DNA from: Vogesella urethralis
Lineage (GTDB): Bacteria; Pseudomonadota; Gammaproteobacteria; Burkholderiales; Chromobacteriaceae
DNA: 64,000 nt
Assembly: GCF_007644045.2 (NCBI RefSeq)
Contig: NZ_VMDW02000057.1
Location: forward strand, 1 to 64,000
Direction: 5' to 3'
Shown: positions 16,992-24,550 of the stretch, in pieces
Position numbering within the stretch: position 1 is the stretch's first letter
How the letters are laid out: every line of letters starts with the position of its first letter
Position numbers and translations under genes: made by a program
The notes under the pieces: model-generated
What the model was told of the DNA's origin: nothing
The model's database searches: none
What the model saw: only the letters and a program-made list of their open reading frames with translations

Positions 16992-18644
16992 ATGACGCTG
17001 GTCAAACGCTTGTGGCTTACGGTAATCCTCACCCTCGCCTGCCTGCTGGCGGTGATGCTGTTGAGCAGCCAGCAGCTGTGGTCGCTGCGCGCCGACTTCG
17101 AGCAATACCGCAGCCGGCAGCTGCTGTCGGCCAACCTGCAAACCTTGAAAGCCGACGTGCTGTCGCTGTCGCGCGCCGACCCGCTGCTGCCCGATACCGC
17201 CAGCCGCCTGGCCGCCGTCAACGGCAGCAGCCGCCAGCTGATTGCCGCCATCGTGGCCGCCCTGCCCGCCGCCGAGCGCGACAGCTTCGGCAAGCAGGCC
17301 AGCCAGCACTGGCAGGCCTACCACCAGAACCTGCAATCGGCGATCAAGATTGCCGAGACCTCGCCGGAAGACGCGCTGTCCATCCCCGAAGAAGCCTACA
17401 AAATGAGCCTGCAGCCGCTGGCCGGGCTGATCGACCAGCGCCTGGCGTCCGAACGCCAGCTGCTGGCGCAAGCCGAAACCGCCATGCAGGCCGCGCTGGG
17501 GCGGCTGGTGCTGCTGGTACTGGGCCCGCTGGGCCTGGCCAGTGCCATCGTGGTGCTGTCGCAAGTACTGTTGGCACGACGCCTGAAACAGCAGATTGCC
17601 GCCATGCAGCGCGCTGCCGACCAGCTGGGTGAAGGCGAACTGGCGGTACGGCTGCCGGTAGCCGGCGCCGACGAGCTGTCGCAAGCCGCCCGCCACATCA
17701 ACCGCTTCCTCGACCAGCTGGCCACGCTGCTGGGCACCGTGCGCCGCACCGCCGCCGACAGCGAACGCGAAGCGCGCGGCATTCTGGCGCTGACCGGCCA
17801 GGTGATCCAGGTTACCCAGCAGCAGGCCGACAAGGCCGAAAACACCCGCACCGCCGCCGGGCAGATTGCCGACAGCAACCAGCGCATCAGCCAGGCACTG
17901 CAGCGGGCGATGCAGGACGCCGACCACGGCAGCGAGCGCACCGGCCACGCGCGCGGGCTGGCGACCGCCACAGCGCACACGCTACAGAACCTGTCCGGCC
18001 GCCTGCGCGGCGCCGTCAACGACGCCGAGCAACTGAAAACCGCCATCCGCGACATTGCGCAGATCAGCACGCTGATCCGCGACGTGGCAGAGCAAACCAA
18101 CCTGCTGGCGCTGAACGCCGCCATCGAAGCTGCCCGTGCCGGCGAGCAAGGGCGCGGCTTTGCCGTGGTGGCCGACGAGGTACGAAAGCTGTCGGAGCGC
18201 ACCGAAAACGCCACCGCCCGCATCTTCGACACCCTGCTGCGGGTAGAGTCGGCCAGCCAGGCGTTGGCCGCCACCATGGAAGAAGCCCACCAGGCGGGCG
18301 AGCACAGCATCGGCGCGCAAGAAACGCTTAACCAGGCGCTGCTGCAGGCCGACGACGCCATGGCCGCCTTCCGCCTGGCCATGCGCGACATCGAAGACGC
18401 GCGCCAGGCGCAGCACGCCGCCAGCGACAATATCGTTGGCCACGGCGACGAAGTGGCGGCCATGGCGGCCAGCATCTTCGGCCAGATGCAGACGCTGGCA
18501 CCGGCCATGAGCCGGCTGACCGACGCCTCGCAACAGCTGAACCGCGACCTGGCCTGGTTCCGCACCCAGCCGCAAACCAAGGTTGGCCGCACCCCGCCCC
18601 CGGCCTTGCCCGGTGCCGGTGATGTACTGCCGTCGGCAGCCTGA
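16992..18644 (+). CDS. Methyl-accepting chemotaxis protein
   Basis: The 550-residue chemoreceptor has an N-terminal membrane helix (about 8-28), a helical periplasmic sensing region (about 30-165, Gln/Ala/Arg-rich, resembling a four-helix bundle), a second membrane helix ([20 protein letters not shown]), a HAMP domain and the signalling domain. The highly conserved tip [20 protein letters not shown] is near residue 360, and [10 protein letters not shown] follows, so it can contact CheA and CheW. ATG at 16992 has AAGGA ten bases upstream. The ligand is unknown. It stands alone, not in a chemotaxis operon, as most receptors do. The 12-mer AAGGTTGGCCGC lies near its 3' end, read as KVGR. Confidence 0.93.
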   Translation: MTLVKRLWLTVILTLACLLAVMLLSSQQLWSLRADFEQYRSRQLLSANLQTLKADVLSLSRADPLLPDTASRLAAVNGSSRQLIAAIVAALPAAERDSFGKQASQHWQAYHQNLQSAIKIAETSPEDALSIPEEAYKMSLQPLAGLIDQRLASERQLLAQAETAMQAALGRLVLLVLGPLGLASAIVVLSQVLLARRLKQQIAAMQRAADQLGEGELAVRLPVAGADELSQAARHINRFLDQLATLLGTVRRTAADSEREARGILALTGQVIQVTQQQADKAENTRTAAGQIADSNQRISQALQRAMQDADHGSERTGHARGLATATAHTLQNLSGRLRGAVNDAEQLKTAIRDIAQISTLIRDVAEQTNLLALNAAIEAARAGEQGRGFAVVADEVRKLSERTENATARIFDTLLRVESASQALAATMEEAHQAGEHSIGAQETLNQALLQADDAMAAFRLAMRDIEDARQAQHAASDNIVGHGDEVAAMAASIFGQMQTLAPAMSRLTDASQQLNRDLAWFRTQPQTKVGRTPPPALPGAGDVLPSAA

Positions 18645-18675
18645 GCCACCACCCACTCCCCTGCCGTACCCATAA

Positions 18676-18703
18676 AAAAAACCGGTCTGATGACCGGTTT
18701 TTT
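18676..18703. terminator. Bidirectional terminator between the chemoreceptor gene and tpx
   Basis: AAAAAACCGGTC and GACCGGTTTTTT form a perfect 12-base stem with a 4-base loop (TGAT). A and T tracts flank the core on both sides, so it ends both converging transcripts. Confidence 0.95.
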
Positions 18704-18723
18704 CATGGCGGGCGCAGCAGTAC

Positions 18724-19221
18724 TTACAGCACGGCCAGCGCAGCGTCGTAGTTCGGCTCGTCGGCGATCTCGGCCACCAGCTCGCTGTGCAGCACCTGAT
18801 CGTTTTCATCCAGTACCACCACCGCGCGGGCGGTCAGACCGGCCAGCGGGCCGGACGCCAGCTTCACGCCGTAGGCTTCGGCAAAGCCCGGGTTGCGGAA
18901 GGTGGACAGGTTGGCCACGCCCTCGATGCCTTCGGCGCCGCAGAAGCGCTTTTGTGCGAACGGCAGGTCAGCGGAAATGCACAGTACGGCCACGCCGTCA
19001 CGGGCAGCGGCTTTCTCGTTGAACTTGCGTACCGAGGTAGCGCAGGTCGGGGTATCCACCGACGGGAAAATGTTCAGGATCTTCTTCTTGCCGGCAAAAG
19101 CGGCCAGGCCCACGTCGGACAGGTCGCCAGCGGTCAGGGTGAAAGCCGGGGCAGCAGTGCCAACGGCCGGCAGGGTGCCAGCCACGTCTACGGGGTTGCC
19201 TTTCAGGGTTACGGTTGCCAT
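18724..19221 (-). CDS. tpx: Thiol peroxidase
   Basis: This 165-residue atypical two-cysteine peroxiredoxin reduces lipid and hydrogen peroxides with thioredoxin. The peroxidatic cysteine is C60 in [17 protein letters not shown] and the resolving cysteine is C94 in KRFCGAEG, the same spacing as in Escherichia coli Tpx. Length and N-terminus ([15 protein letters not shown]) are typical. AAAGGAA lies seven bases before the ATG. It is probably monocistronic, with a shared bidirectional terminator downstream. Confidence 0.96.
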   Translation of the reverse strand: MATVTLKGNPVDVAGTLPAVGTAAPAFTLTAGDLSDVGLAAFAGKKKILNIFPSVDTPTCATSVRKFNEKAAARDGVAVLCISADLPFAQKRFCGAEGIEGVANLSTFRNPGFAEAYGVKLASGPLAGLTARAVVVLDENDQVLHSELVAEIADEPNYDAALAVL

Positions 19222-19324
19222 TGCAGGGTTCCTTTGGATAACAACAGTGGGTAATGCGCTGAGTGTGAGGCATGGCGGCGAAAATTCAACCCCGTTGCTA
19301 ACAGGGTTGGCCGCCAGTGCCGCC

Positions 19325-19726
19325 TCAGGGCTGGCCTTCGTCCGGTAGCGACAACCCCAGCTCGGCCAGCACCTCGCGTGCGGCGCGGAACGCTTCTACC
19401 GCCGCCGGCGCGCCGGCGTAGACCGCGCAGTGCAACAGCGTTTCGCGGATTTCCACCAAGCTGGCGCCGTTGTTGATGGCGCCGCGGATATGGCCTTTCA
19501 GCTCCTGGCTACGCCCCAGCGCGGCCAACATGGCACAGGTCAGCAGGCTGCGGGTTTTCAGGTCGATACCGTCGCGCTGCCAGGTGCTGCCCCAGGCGTG
19601 CTCGTTCAGCCAGTCTTGTAGCGGGCGGCTGAAACCATCCAGACCGCTCATCGCCCGCGTGGCAAACGCCTCGCCCATCACTTGCGTGCGCCGCGCCAGC
19701 CCGGCCTGTTTGTCTTGTTCGCTCAT
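19325..19726 (-). CDS. Carboxymuconolactone decarboxylase family protein (PcaC-like)
   Basis: The 133-residue protein follows the pattern of 4-carboxymuconolactone decarboxylase: [43 protein letters not shown], and [23 protein letters not shown]. True PcaC enzymes of the protocatechuate pathway have this size and sequence order. No other protocatechuate genes are nearby, so a role in aromatic degradation is uncertain, and related small proteins serve as antioxidant or unknown enzymes. AGGAG lies seven bases before the ATG. The gene reads in the same direction as tpx, 100 bases upstream of it, and follows the EamA gene by 23 bases, so it may share a transcript with the latter. Confidence 0.85.
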   Translation of the reverse strand: MSEQDKQAGLARRTQVMGEAFATRAMSGLDGFSRPLQDWLNEHAWGSTWQRDGIDLKTRSLLTCAMLAALGRSQELKGHIRGAINNGASLVEIRETLLHCAVYAGAPAAVEAFRAAREVLAELGLSLPDEGQP

Positions 19727-19749
19727 CGTTTATCTCCTGTGGGAATAGG

Positions 19750-20643
19750 CTATTTACCCGCCCGCGTCGCCAGCACCACGCCCGACAGGATCAAGCCGAT
19801 ACCGGCCAGGTGGTACCACTGCAGCGCCTCGCCCAGAAACAGCATCGACAGCACGGCGCCAAAGCCCGGCATCAGGTGGATGAACATGCCGGCGCGCGCC
19901 GCGCCGACACGGGCCACGCCCAGGTTGTAAAAATAGTACGCCGCCACCGACGGCAAGGTGCCGACGTAGGCAAAAGTAGCCAGCGTGCCGCCGCTAAGCG
20001 GGGTATGGCGGCCGCTGGCCAGCTCGGCCACAAACAGCGGCACGATGCCCAGCAGGCCGATGGCCACCAGTACCGTCAGCAGGCCGATGCGGTCAAGCGC
20101 CGGCGGCAACGGTTTGAGCAACAGGGTATACAGCGCCCACGCCACCATGGCCAGGAACACCACCGCGTCGCCACGGTTAATGTCCAGTGCGGCCAACCTT
20201 TGCCAGTCGCCGTGCGCCACGATAAACAGCACGCCGATAAAGGAAATGCCCACTGCCAACGCCTGGCGCAGGCCGATTTTCATGCCGAAAAACAAGGCGC
20301 CAAACAGCACGATCAGGATGGGAATGAAGGAGTTGAGCAGCACCGCGTTGGTGGCCGCGGTGTACTGCAGCCCCCAATAGGCCAGCGAGTTGAAGCCGGT
20401 GACGCCCAACAACGCCAACAGCAGCAGGCGCCGCCAGTACGGCAGCCACAGCGCACGCTGTTGCCAGGCCGGCCGCAGGCCGAACGGCAGCAGCAGGCAC
20501 AGGGCGATGGCCCAGCGGGCGAAGGAAAGCGTCATCGGGGCCACGCTGGCGTGCATGGCGCGCGCCAGCACGAAATTGCCAGACCAGAACAGCGCGGTCA
20601 GCGTCAGCAGCAGATAAGCAAGACGGGGGGAGGCGGTTTTCAT
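19750..20643 (-). CDS. EamA/DMT-family transporter
   Basis: The 297-residue inner membrane protein has ten hydrophobic segments in two EamA repeats, with LTALFWSGNFVLARAMH at the start (the typical FWGSNF-like motif) and LLGVTGFNSLAYWGLQYTAA, then the second repeat near VGTLPSVAAYYFYNLGVARVGAARAGMFIHLMPGFGAVLSM. Drug/metabolite transporters of this group often export amino acids or metabolites; the substrate is unknown. The start at 20643 (MKTASPRLAYLLL) gives a normal-length N-terminus, though the binding site is weak. It is the first gene of a possible two-gene unit with the PcaC-like gene. Confidence 0.87.
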   Translation of the reverse strand: MKTASPRLAYLLLTLTALFWSGNFVLARAMHASVAPMTLSFARWAIALCLLLPFGLRPAWQQRALWLPYWRRLLLLALLGVTGFNSLAYWGLQYTAATNAVLLNSFIPILIVLFGALFFGMKIGLRQALAVGISFIGVLFIVAHGDWQRLAALDINRGDAVVFLAMVAWALYTLLLKPLPPALDRIGLLTVLVAIGLLGIVPLFVAELASGRHTPLSGGTLATFAYVGTLPSVAAYYFYNLGVARVGAARAGMFIHLMPGFGAVLSMLFLGEALQWYHLAGIGLILSGVVLATRAGK

Positions 20644-20704
20644 GAAAACACCATGCCACGGCGCCGGCGTTGCCGGCAAGCGGCTGACGGCAACAAACTG
20701 TTCA

Positions 20705-20733
20705 CGCAAAAAAACCGGGGCAGGTGCCCCGGT
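20705..20733 (-). terminator. Terminator after the sodium symporter gene
   Basis: ACCGGGGC and GCCCCGGT form an 8-base stem with a 4-base loop. The AAAAAAA run before it on the plus strand gives a T tract on the minus strand, ending the symporter transcript. Confidence 0.85.
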
Positions 20734-20796
20734 ATCAGCATGACCCTGCTGCCCGACCCAAAGTCATGGTCCCCTGTCCGGCAGCAGGCAGAGCGA

Positions 20797-22257
20797 TCAA
20801 CCCGCCTGGGTCTGGGCGGCCGGCGCATGGCCGGCTTTCTGGCTTTGCTGCGGTGTCACCCGTTGTGGCAGCAGCGACCCCAGCAGCATGCCCAGCGCGC
20901 TCATCAGCAGGCCGGCCAGTTGCGGTGGCCAGAAGTCTGCGTCGGTAGCGGTCAGCTCCAGCGGAATCCAGGTACCTACGCCCAGCGCAATCGCCAGCAT
21001 GGCACCTTGGGTAGTGGCACGCTGCCAGAACAGGCCGGCGGCCAAGGGCACAAAGGCTGCCACCAGCGTCACCTTGTAGGCATTGCCCACCATCTCGTAG
21101 ATGGAGGCGTCGGAATACAGCGCAAACAGCGTGGTACCCACAGCGCAGATCAGGATCGCCGCACGGGTAGCCAGCAGGAATTCACGGTCGCTCATCTTCG
21201 GCTTGAAGTGTTTGAAGATGTTTTCCACGAAAATGACCGACGGTGCCAGCAGGGTGCCCGACGCGGTAGACATGATGGCGGACAGCAGCGCGCCAAAGAA
21301 CATCACCTGGGCAAACAGCGGCGTTTCTTCCAGGATCATGCGCGGCAGGATCATCTGCGAGTCTTCCGCCAGCCATTTCTGTACCAGCGCCGGGTTGATC
21401 ATCGACGCGGCGTAGATCAGGAACACCGGCAGCAGGCAGAAGGTGAGGTAGAACACGGCGCCGACGATGGTGGCACGCACCGCGATTTTCTCGCTCTTGG
21501 CCGACATCACGCGCTGGAACACGTCCTGCTGCGGGATGGAGCCGAACATCATGGTCACCGCCGCGCCGATGAAGGCCACCAGGTCACGTGGTTCGGTACT
21601 GGTAATGAAGGTGAACTTGCCCTCCCCCGCAGCCTTGGCAATCACCTTGTCGGCACCACCGGCCATGCCGCTGAACAGCCACACCAGATACAGCAGGCCG
21701 CCAACGATGATCACCATCTGGAAGAAGTCGGTCAGCGCCACCGACCACATGCCGCCAAACAGCGTGTAGACCAGGACGATGCCAGCACCGATCAGCATGC
21801 CTTGCGTGGTGGTGATGCTACCGTCGGACAACACGTTGAATACCACACCCAAAGCGGTGAGCTGGGCGGCAATCCAGCCCAGATAAGACATCATGATCGC
21901 CAGGCTGGTGATCACCTCGACGGTGCTGCCGTAACGCTGGCGGAAGAAGTCGCCCATCGTCAGCAGGTTCATGCGGTATAGCGGGCGGGCAAAGAACAAG
22001 CCCACCAGCATCAGGCAGGTAAACGAACCGAACGGGTCTTCCACGATGCCGTGGAAACCTTCTTCGATGAAGGTGGAAGGGATGCCCAGCACCGCCTCCG
22101 AACCGAACCAGGTCGCAAACACCATGGCCGCCACAATGTGGAACGGCATGCTACGACCACCGGCCGCAAAATCTTTCGCGTTTTTCACGCGTGTAGACGC
22201 GTACAGGCCAATCCCCACGGTCACGGCCAGATACATGACGACGAACCAGACAAGCAT
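20797..22257 (-). CDS. Sodium:solute symporter family protein
   Basis: The 486-residue protein has about 13 membrane segments and the features of the solute:sodium symporter (SSS) family: VVMYLAVTVGIGLYASTRVKNAKDF at the N-terminus, FATWFGSEAVLGIPS, the MWSVALTDFFQMVIIVGG segment with the family signature, and GALLSAIMSTASGTLLAPSVIFVENIF. The N-terminus resembles high-affinity choline or PutP-like symporters, but the substrate is not determined. The start at 22257 is supported by AAGGAG eight bases away; an upstream start would place extra charged residues before the first membrane segment. The tail is Gln/Ala-rich. It is monocistronic. Confidence 0.88.
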   Translation of the reverse strand: MLVWFVVMYLAVTVGIGLYASTRVKNAKDFAAGGRSMPFHIVAAMVFATWFGSEAVLGIPSTFIEEGFHGIVEDPFGSFTCLMLVGLFFARPLYRMNLLTMGDFFRQRYGSTVEVITSLAIMMSYLGWIAAQLTALGVVFNVLSDGSITTTQGMLIGAGIVLVYTLFGGMWSVALTDFFQMVIIVGGLLYLVWLFSGMAGGADKVIAKAAGEGKFTFITSTEPRDLVAFIGAAVTMMFGSIPQQDVFQRVMSAKSEKIAVRATIVGAVFYLTFCLLPVFLIYAASMINPALVQKWLAEDSQMILPRMILEETPLFAQVMFFGALLSAIMSTASGTLLAPSVIFVENIFKHFKPKMSDREFLLATRAAILICAVGTTLFALYSDASIYEMVGNAYKVTLVAAFVPLAAGLFWQRATTQGAMLAIALGVGTWIPLELTATDADFWPPQLAGLLMSALGMLLGSLLPQRVTPQQSQKAGHAPAAQTQAG

Positions 22258-22651
22258 GTCTGAGTCTCCTTCTCCTAATGCAGTGTTTCGGCAAGTGCGG
22301 CCAACTATCCGGCAGGACACCGGGCCGCCCTCAATCAGCGTGTTGCTTTTGTTGTGCGGGCCATTATAGCCAGCAGCAGCAACAAGCCGAGCAATTTATT
22401 AAACACGACAAAAACCAAGCGGCAGCCAAGCTGCCGCCGATCCTGCCACTAAACCGCCAAAGCGCTGCTTAACACCCCCGTCATAAAGACTTAAAAAACA
22501 AGGCAATAAGCCAGCCAGAACAACAAGAAAGCCACCGTTTCACCCCTGGTAAACAGGGGGCAAAACGGTGGCTTATTGTGCCGCAAACAAGCGTTTACGT
22601 GTCGTAGAATATGTTAAACATACGCCACACTTTTGCCGGCAAGACGGGTTT
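22258..22651. other. Intergenic gap with a long hairpin
   Basis: The region upstream of the symporter contains one copy of the GTTGGCCGC motif (minus orientation, 22297) and probably the symporter promoter. Between 22380 and 22500 I see nothing coding. At its right end lies a long hairpin, listed separately. Confidence 0.45.
22529..22574 (-). terminator. Long two-part hairpin after the metallo-hydrolase gene
   Basis: AAGCCACCGTTT pairs with AAACGGTGGCTT in a perfect 12-base outer stem, and CCCCTG with CAGGGG in an inner stem around GTAAA. On the minus strand TTCTTGTTG follows. The length and dual stem are larger than those of ordinary terminators in this window. Confidence 0.65.
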
Positions 22652-23521
22652 TCAGTGAGCCAATTGCCGTAACTGCGGCAGCGGCCCCAGCGTACCGAAA
22701 CGCTGCTTCTCGCCGTCCAGCCATACCGTGGCACAGGCCGTGGCCGGGTCGTGGGTAAAGAACAGGCGCCCGCCCGCAGCGGCCAACCGTTGCAGCAGCG
22801 CGCGCTTTTCGTCGATCAACAGTTCGGGGAAACGGTCGTAGCCCATAGTAATCGGCACGTGTACCCACGGCACGCCGGGGATCAGGTCGGCGGCAAACAG
22901 CAGCGGGCCGTCCGGCATCGGGATCTCGGTCAGCAGCATGCCCGGCGTGTGGCCGTGCGACACGGTAAAGCGCCAGTCCTGCGGCAGGCACGGCGGCGGC
23001 AGTTCGCCGTCCACCAGCACCAGGCGGCCGCTGGCCTCCAGCAAGGCGACCAGCTCCGGCACGAACGACGCCCGGTCGCGCGGATGCGGGTTCAGCGCCC
23101 GCTGCCAGGCTTCGCGCCCCACCACGAACTGCGCATTGGGAAACAGCAAGCGCGCCGGCCCGCCATCCCACGCGGCCAGCAGGCCGCCGGCATGGTCGAA
23201 GTGCAGATGCGACAGCACCACCACATCGACATCCTCGTGGCGTACGCACTGCTCTGCCAGCGCATCCAGCAGCACGTGGCCGTCCTGCTGCACGCCGTAG
23301 CGGGCGCGCAGCTTGGGGTCGAAGAAGGCGCCGATACCGGTTTCCAGCAAAATGCGGCGGCCATCGGCCTCTTGCACCAGCAAGCAACGACAGGCCAGCT
23401 CCACACGGTTGTCGGCGTCCGGCGCCAGCCAGCCGGCCCACATCGCGCGTGGCGCGTTGCCGAACATGGCACCGCCGTCCAGTTTTTGTGAATTGCCCAG
23501 CAAGGAAGTCAGGGTACGCAT
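22652..23521 (-). CDS. MBL-fold metallo-hydrolase
   Basis: The 289-residue protein is a metallo-beta-lactamase-fold hydrolase. The HxHxDH metal motif is [14 protein letters not shown], with further ligands in [18 protein letters not shown] and the C-terminal FTHDP. The N-terminal part ([24 protein letters not shown]) and the gap structure resemble quorum-quenching or YtnP-like lactonases, but this is only a resemblance. No signal peptide is visible, so a cytoplasmic enzyme is expected. ATG at 23521 has GGAG six bases upstream; a longer frame exists but lacks conserved-looking sequence. The gene is monocistronic with its own hairpin terminator. Confidence 0.85.
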   Translation of the reverse strand: MRTLTSLLGNSQKLDGGAMFGNAPRAMWAGWLAPDADNRVELACRCLLVQEADGRRILLETGIGAFFDPKLRARYGVQQDGHVLLDALAEQCVRHEDVDVVVLSHLHFDHAGGLLAAWDGGPARLLFPNAQFVVGREAWQRALNPHPRDRASFVPELVALLEASGRLVLVDGELPPPCLPQDWRFTVSHGHTPGMLLTEIPMPDGPLLFAADLIPGVPWVHVPITMGYDRFPELLIDEKRALLQRLAAAGGRLFFTHDPATACATVWLDGEKQRFGTLGPLPQLRQLAH

Positions 23522-23589
23522 CGGCTTCTCCCGGAAAGATGACGCCACATTGTCGAGCAAGTGCTTGAATATGTCATGCCGCAGGGCAA

Positions 23590-23620
23590 CAAAAAGCCGA
23601 CCCGGCAAGCAGGGTCGGCT
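23590..23620 (-). terminator. Terminator after the M48 peptidase gene
   Basis: AGCCGACCC and GGGTCGGCT form a 9-base stem, with AAAAA before it on the plus strand giving a T tract on the minus strand, just after the M48 gene stop. Confidence 0.85.
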
Positions 23621-23640
23621 ACTGTCCGCCACAGCCTGGC

Positions 23641-24378
23641 TTACTTGATCAGCTTTTCTACCTTGTCGGCACGGTCGCCGGCAGCCGGGTGGCTGGACAG
23701 CACGCTGCTGTCGTTGCCGTACAGGGCGGCCAGCTTGCGCAGCGCGGCCGGGGCTGCGTCCAGCTTGTAGTTGTGGCGCTTGAGGAAGTCCACTGCATAA
23801 GCGTCGGCGTCGCTTTCCTGCGATTGCGAGAACTGCGCGTGCAGCACTTGCTCGGCCAGATCGCCCATCTCGCTTTCCGAGAACGCAGCCAGCTTGGCGT
23901 TGCCGCTATCGGCCGCCGCCTTGCGCGCTGCCGACGCAGCGTAGGCCACCTGCATCGCCTTCTTGGTGTGGCCCAGCTTCACGTGGCCGATTTCATGGCC
24001 GATGACGTAGCGCACTTCGTCGTCGGTCATCTTGTCCAGCAGACCGCTGTACACGCGTACGGTGCCGTCGGCCATGGCGAAGGCGTTCACCTCTTTATCC
24101 TGGTACACCTTGAAGTTCAGTTTCAGGCCGTCTTCGTTATTGAGACCGGCAACAATCTTGGCCAGACGCTTGCCGTAGGCGCTGCCTGCCGGTGCCACCT
24201 TGGCTTGTTTGTCCAGCACCTTGCTGGATTCGGCGGCCATGGCCTGTACTTCGCTGTCAGACAGCGTAGCGGACTTCACCAGATCGGTACCGGCGCTCAA
24301 CAGGTTGTTGAGGCCAAAAGCGTTGACCGGGCCGGCCACAGCCAGCGAAACCAGGGAAACCAGCAGCAGTTTTTTCAT
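23641..24378 (-). CDS. Periplasmic M48 zinc metallopeptidase
   Basis: The 245-residue protein begins with a cleavable signal ([20 protein letters not shown]) and has the M48 motif [19 protein letters not shown]; a downstream [15 protein letters not shown] supplies the third ligand. [18 protein letters not shown] is the usual substrate-strand motif of LoiP/YcaL/BepA-like proteins, which are periplasmic or outer membrane quality-control proteases. The signal lacks a lipobox cysteine, so it is more likely soluble or inner-membrane released than LoiP-like lipoprotein. The start at 24378 is the only one that gives the signal peptide. It follows the SMC operon on the same strand, with a terminator between. 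Confidence 0.9.
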   Translation of the reverse strand: MKKLLLVSLVSLAVAGPVNAFGLNNLLSAGTDLVKSATLSDSEVQAMAAESSKVLDKQAKVAPAGSAYGKRLAKIVAGLNNEDGLKLNFKVYQDKEVNAFAMADGTVRVYSGLLDKMTDDEVRYVIGHEIGHVKLGHTKKAMQVAYAASAARKAAADSGNAKLAAFSESEMGDLAEQVLHAQFSQSQESDADAYAVDFLKRHNYKLDAAPAALRKLAALYGNDSSVLSSHPAAGDRADKVEKLIK

Positions 24379-24493
24379 TTTCGATATGCCGTATGCAAAA
24401 AGAGCCGGCATTCTAGGCGCCACCCGCAGCGATGTCCATAGCATAAAGCGGCAAGCCGCGCAGCAAACTGCACAAAACGGGTAACGCCAGCAA

Positions 24494-24525
24494 CAAAAAA
24501 CCGCCGCAGCACAGGCTACGGCGGT
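24494..24525 (-). terminator. Terminator after the SMC operon
   Basis: ACCGCCG and CGGCGGT form a stem, with AAAAAA before it on the plus strand giving a T tract on the minus strand. It lies 26 bases after the stop of the SMC ATPase gene. Confidence 0.8.
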
Positions 24526-24550
24526 GAGGGGGCGGCAGCGCTGACGCGCC

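Noticed and set aside
19810-21981. Long open frame (about 720 codons) antisense to the EamA and symporter genes
   Set aside because: It spans two real genes and a terminator on the other strand and is dominated by Gln/Arg/His, typical of a shadow frame.
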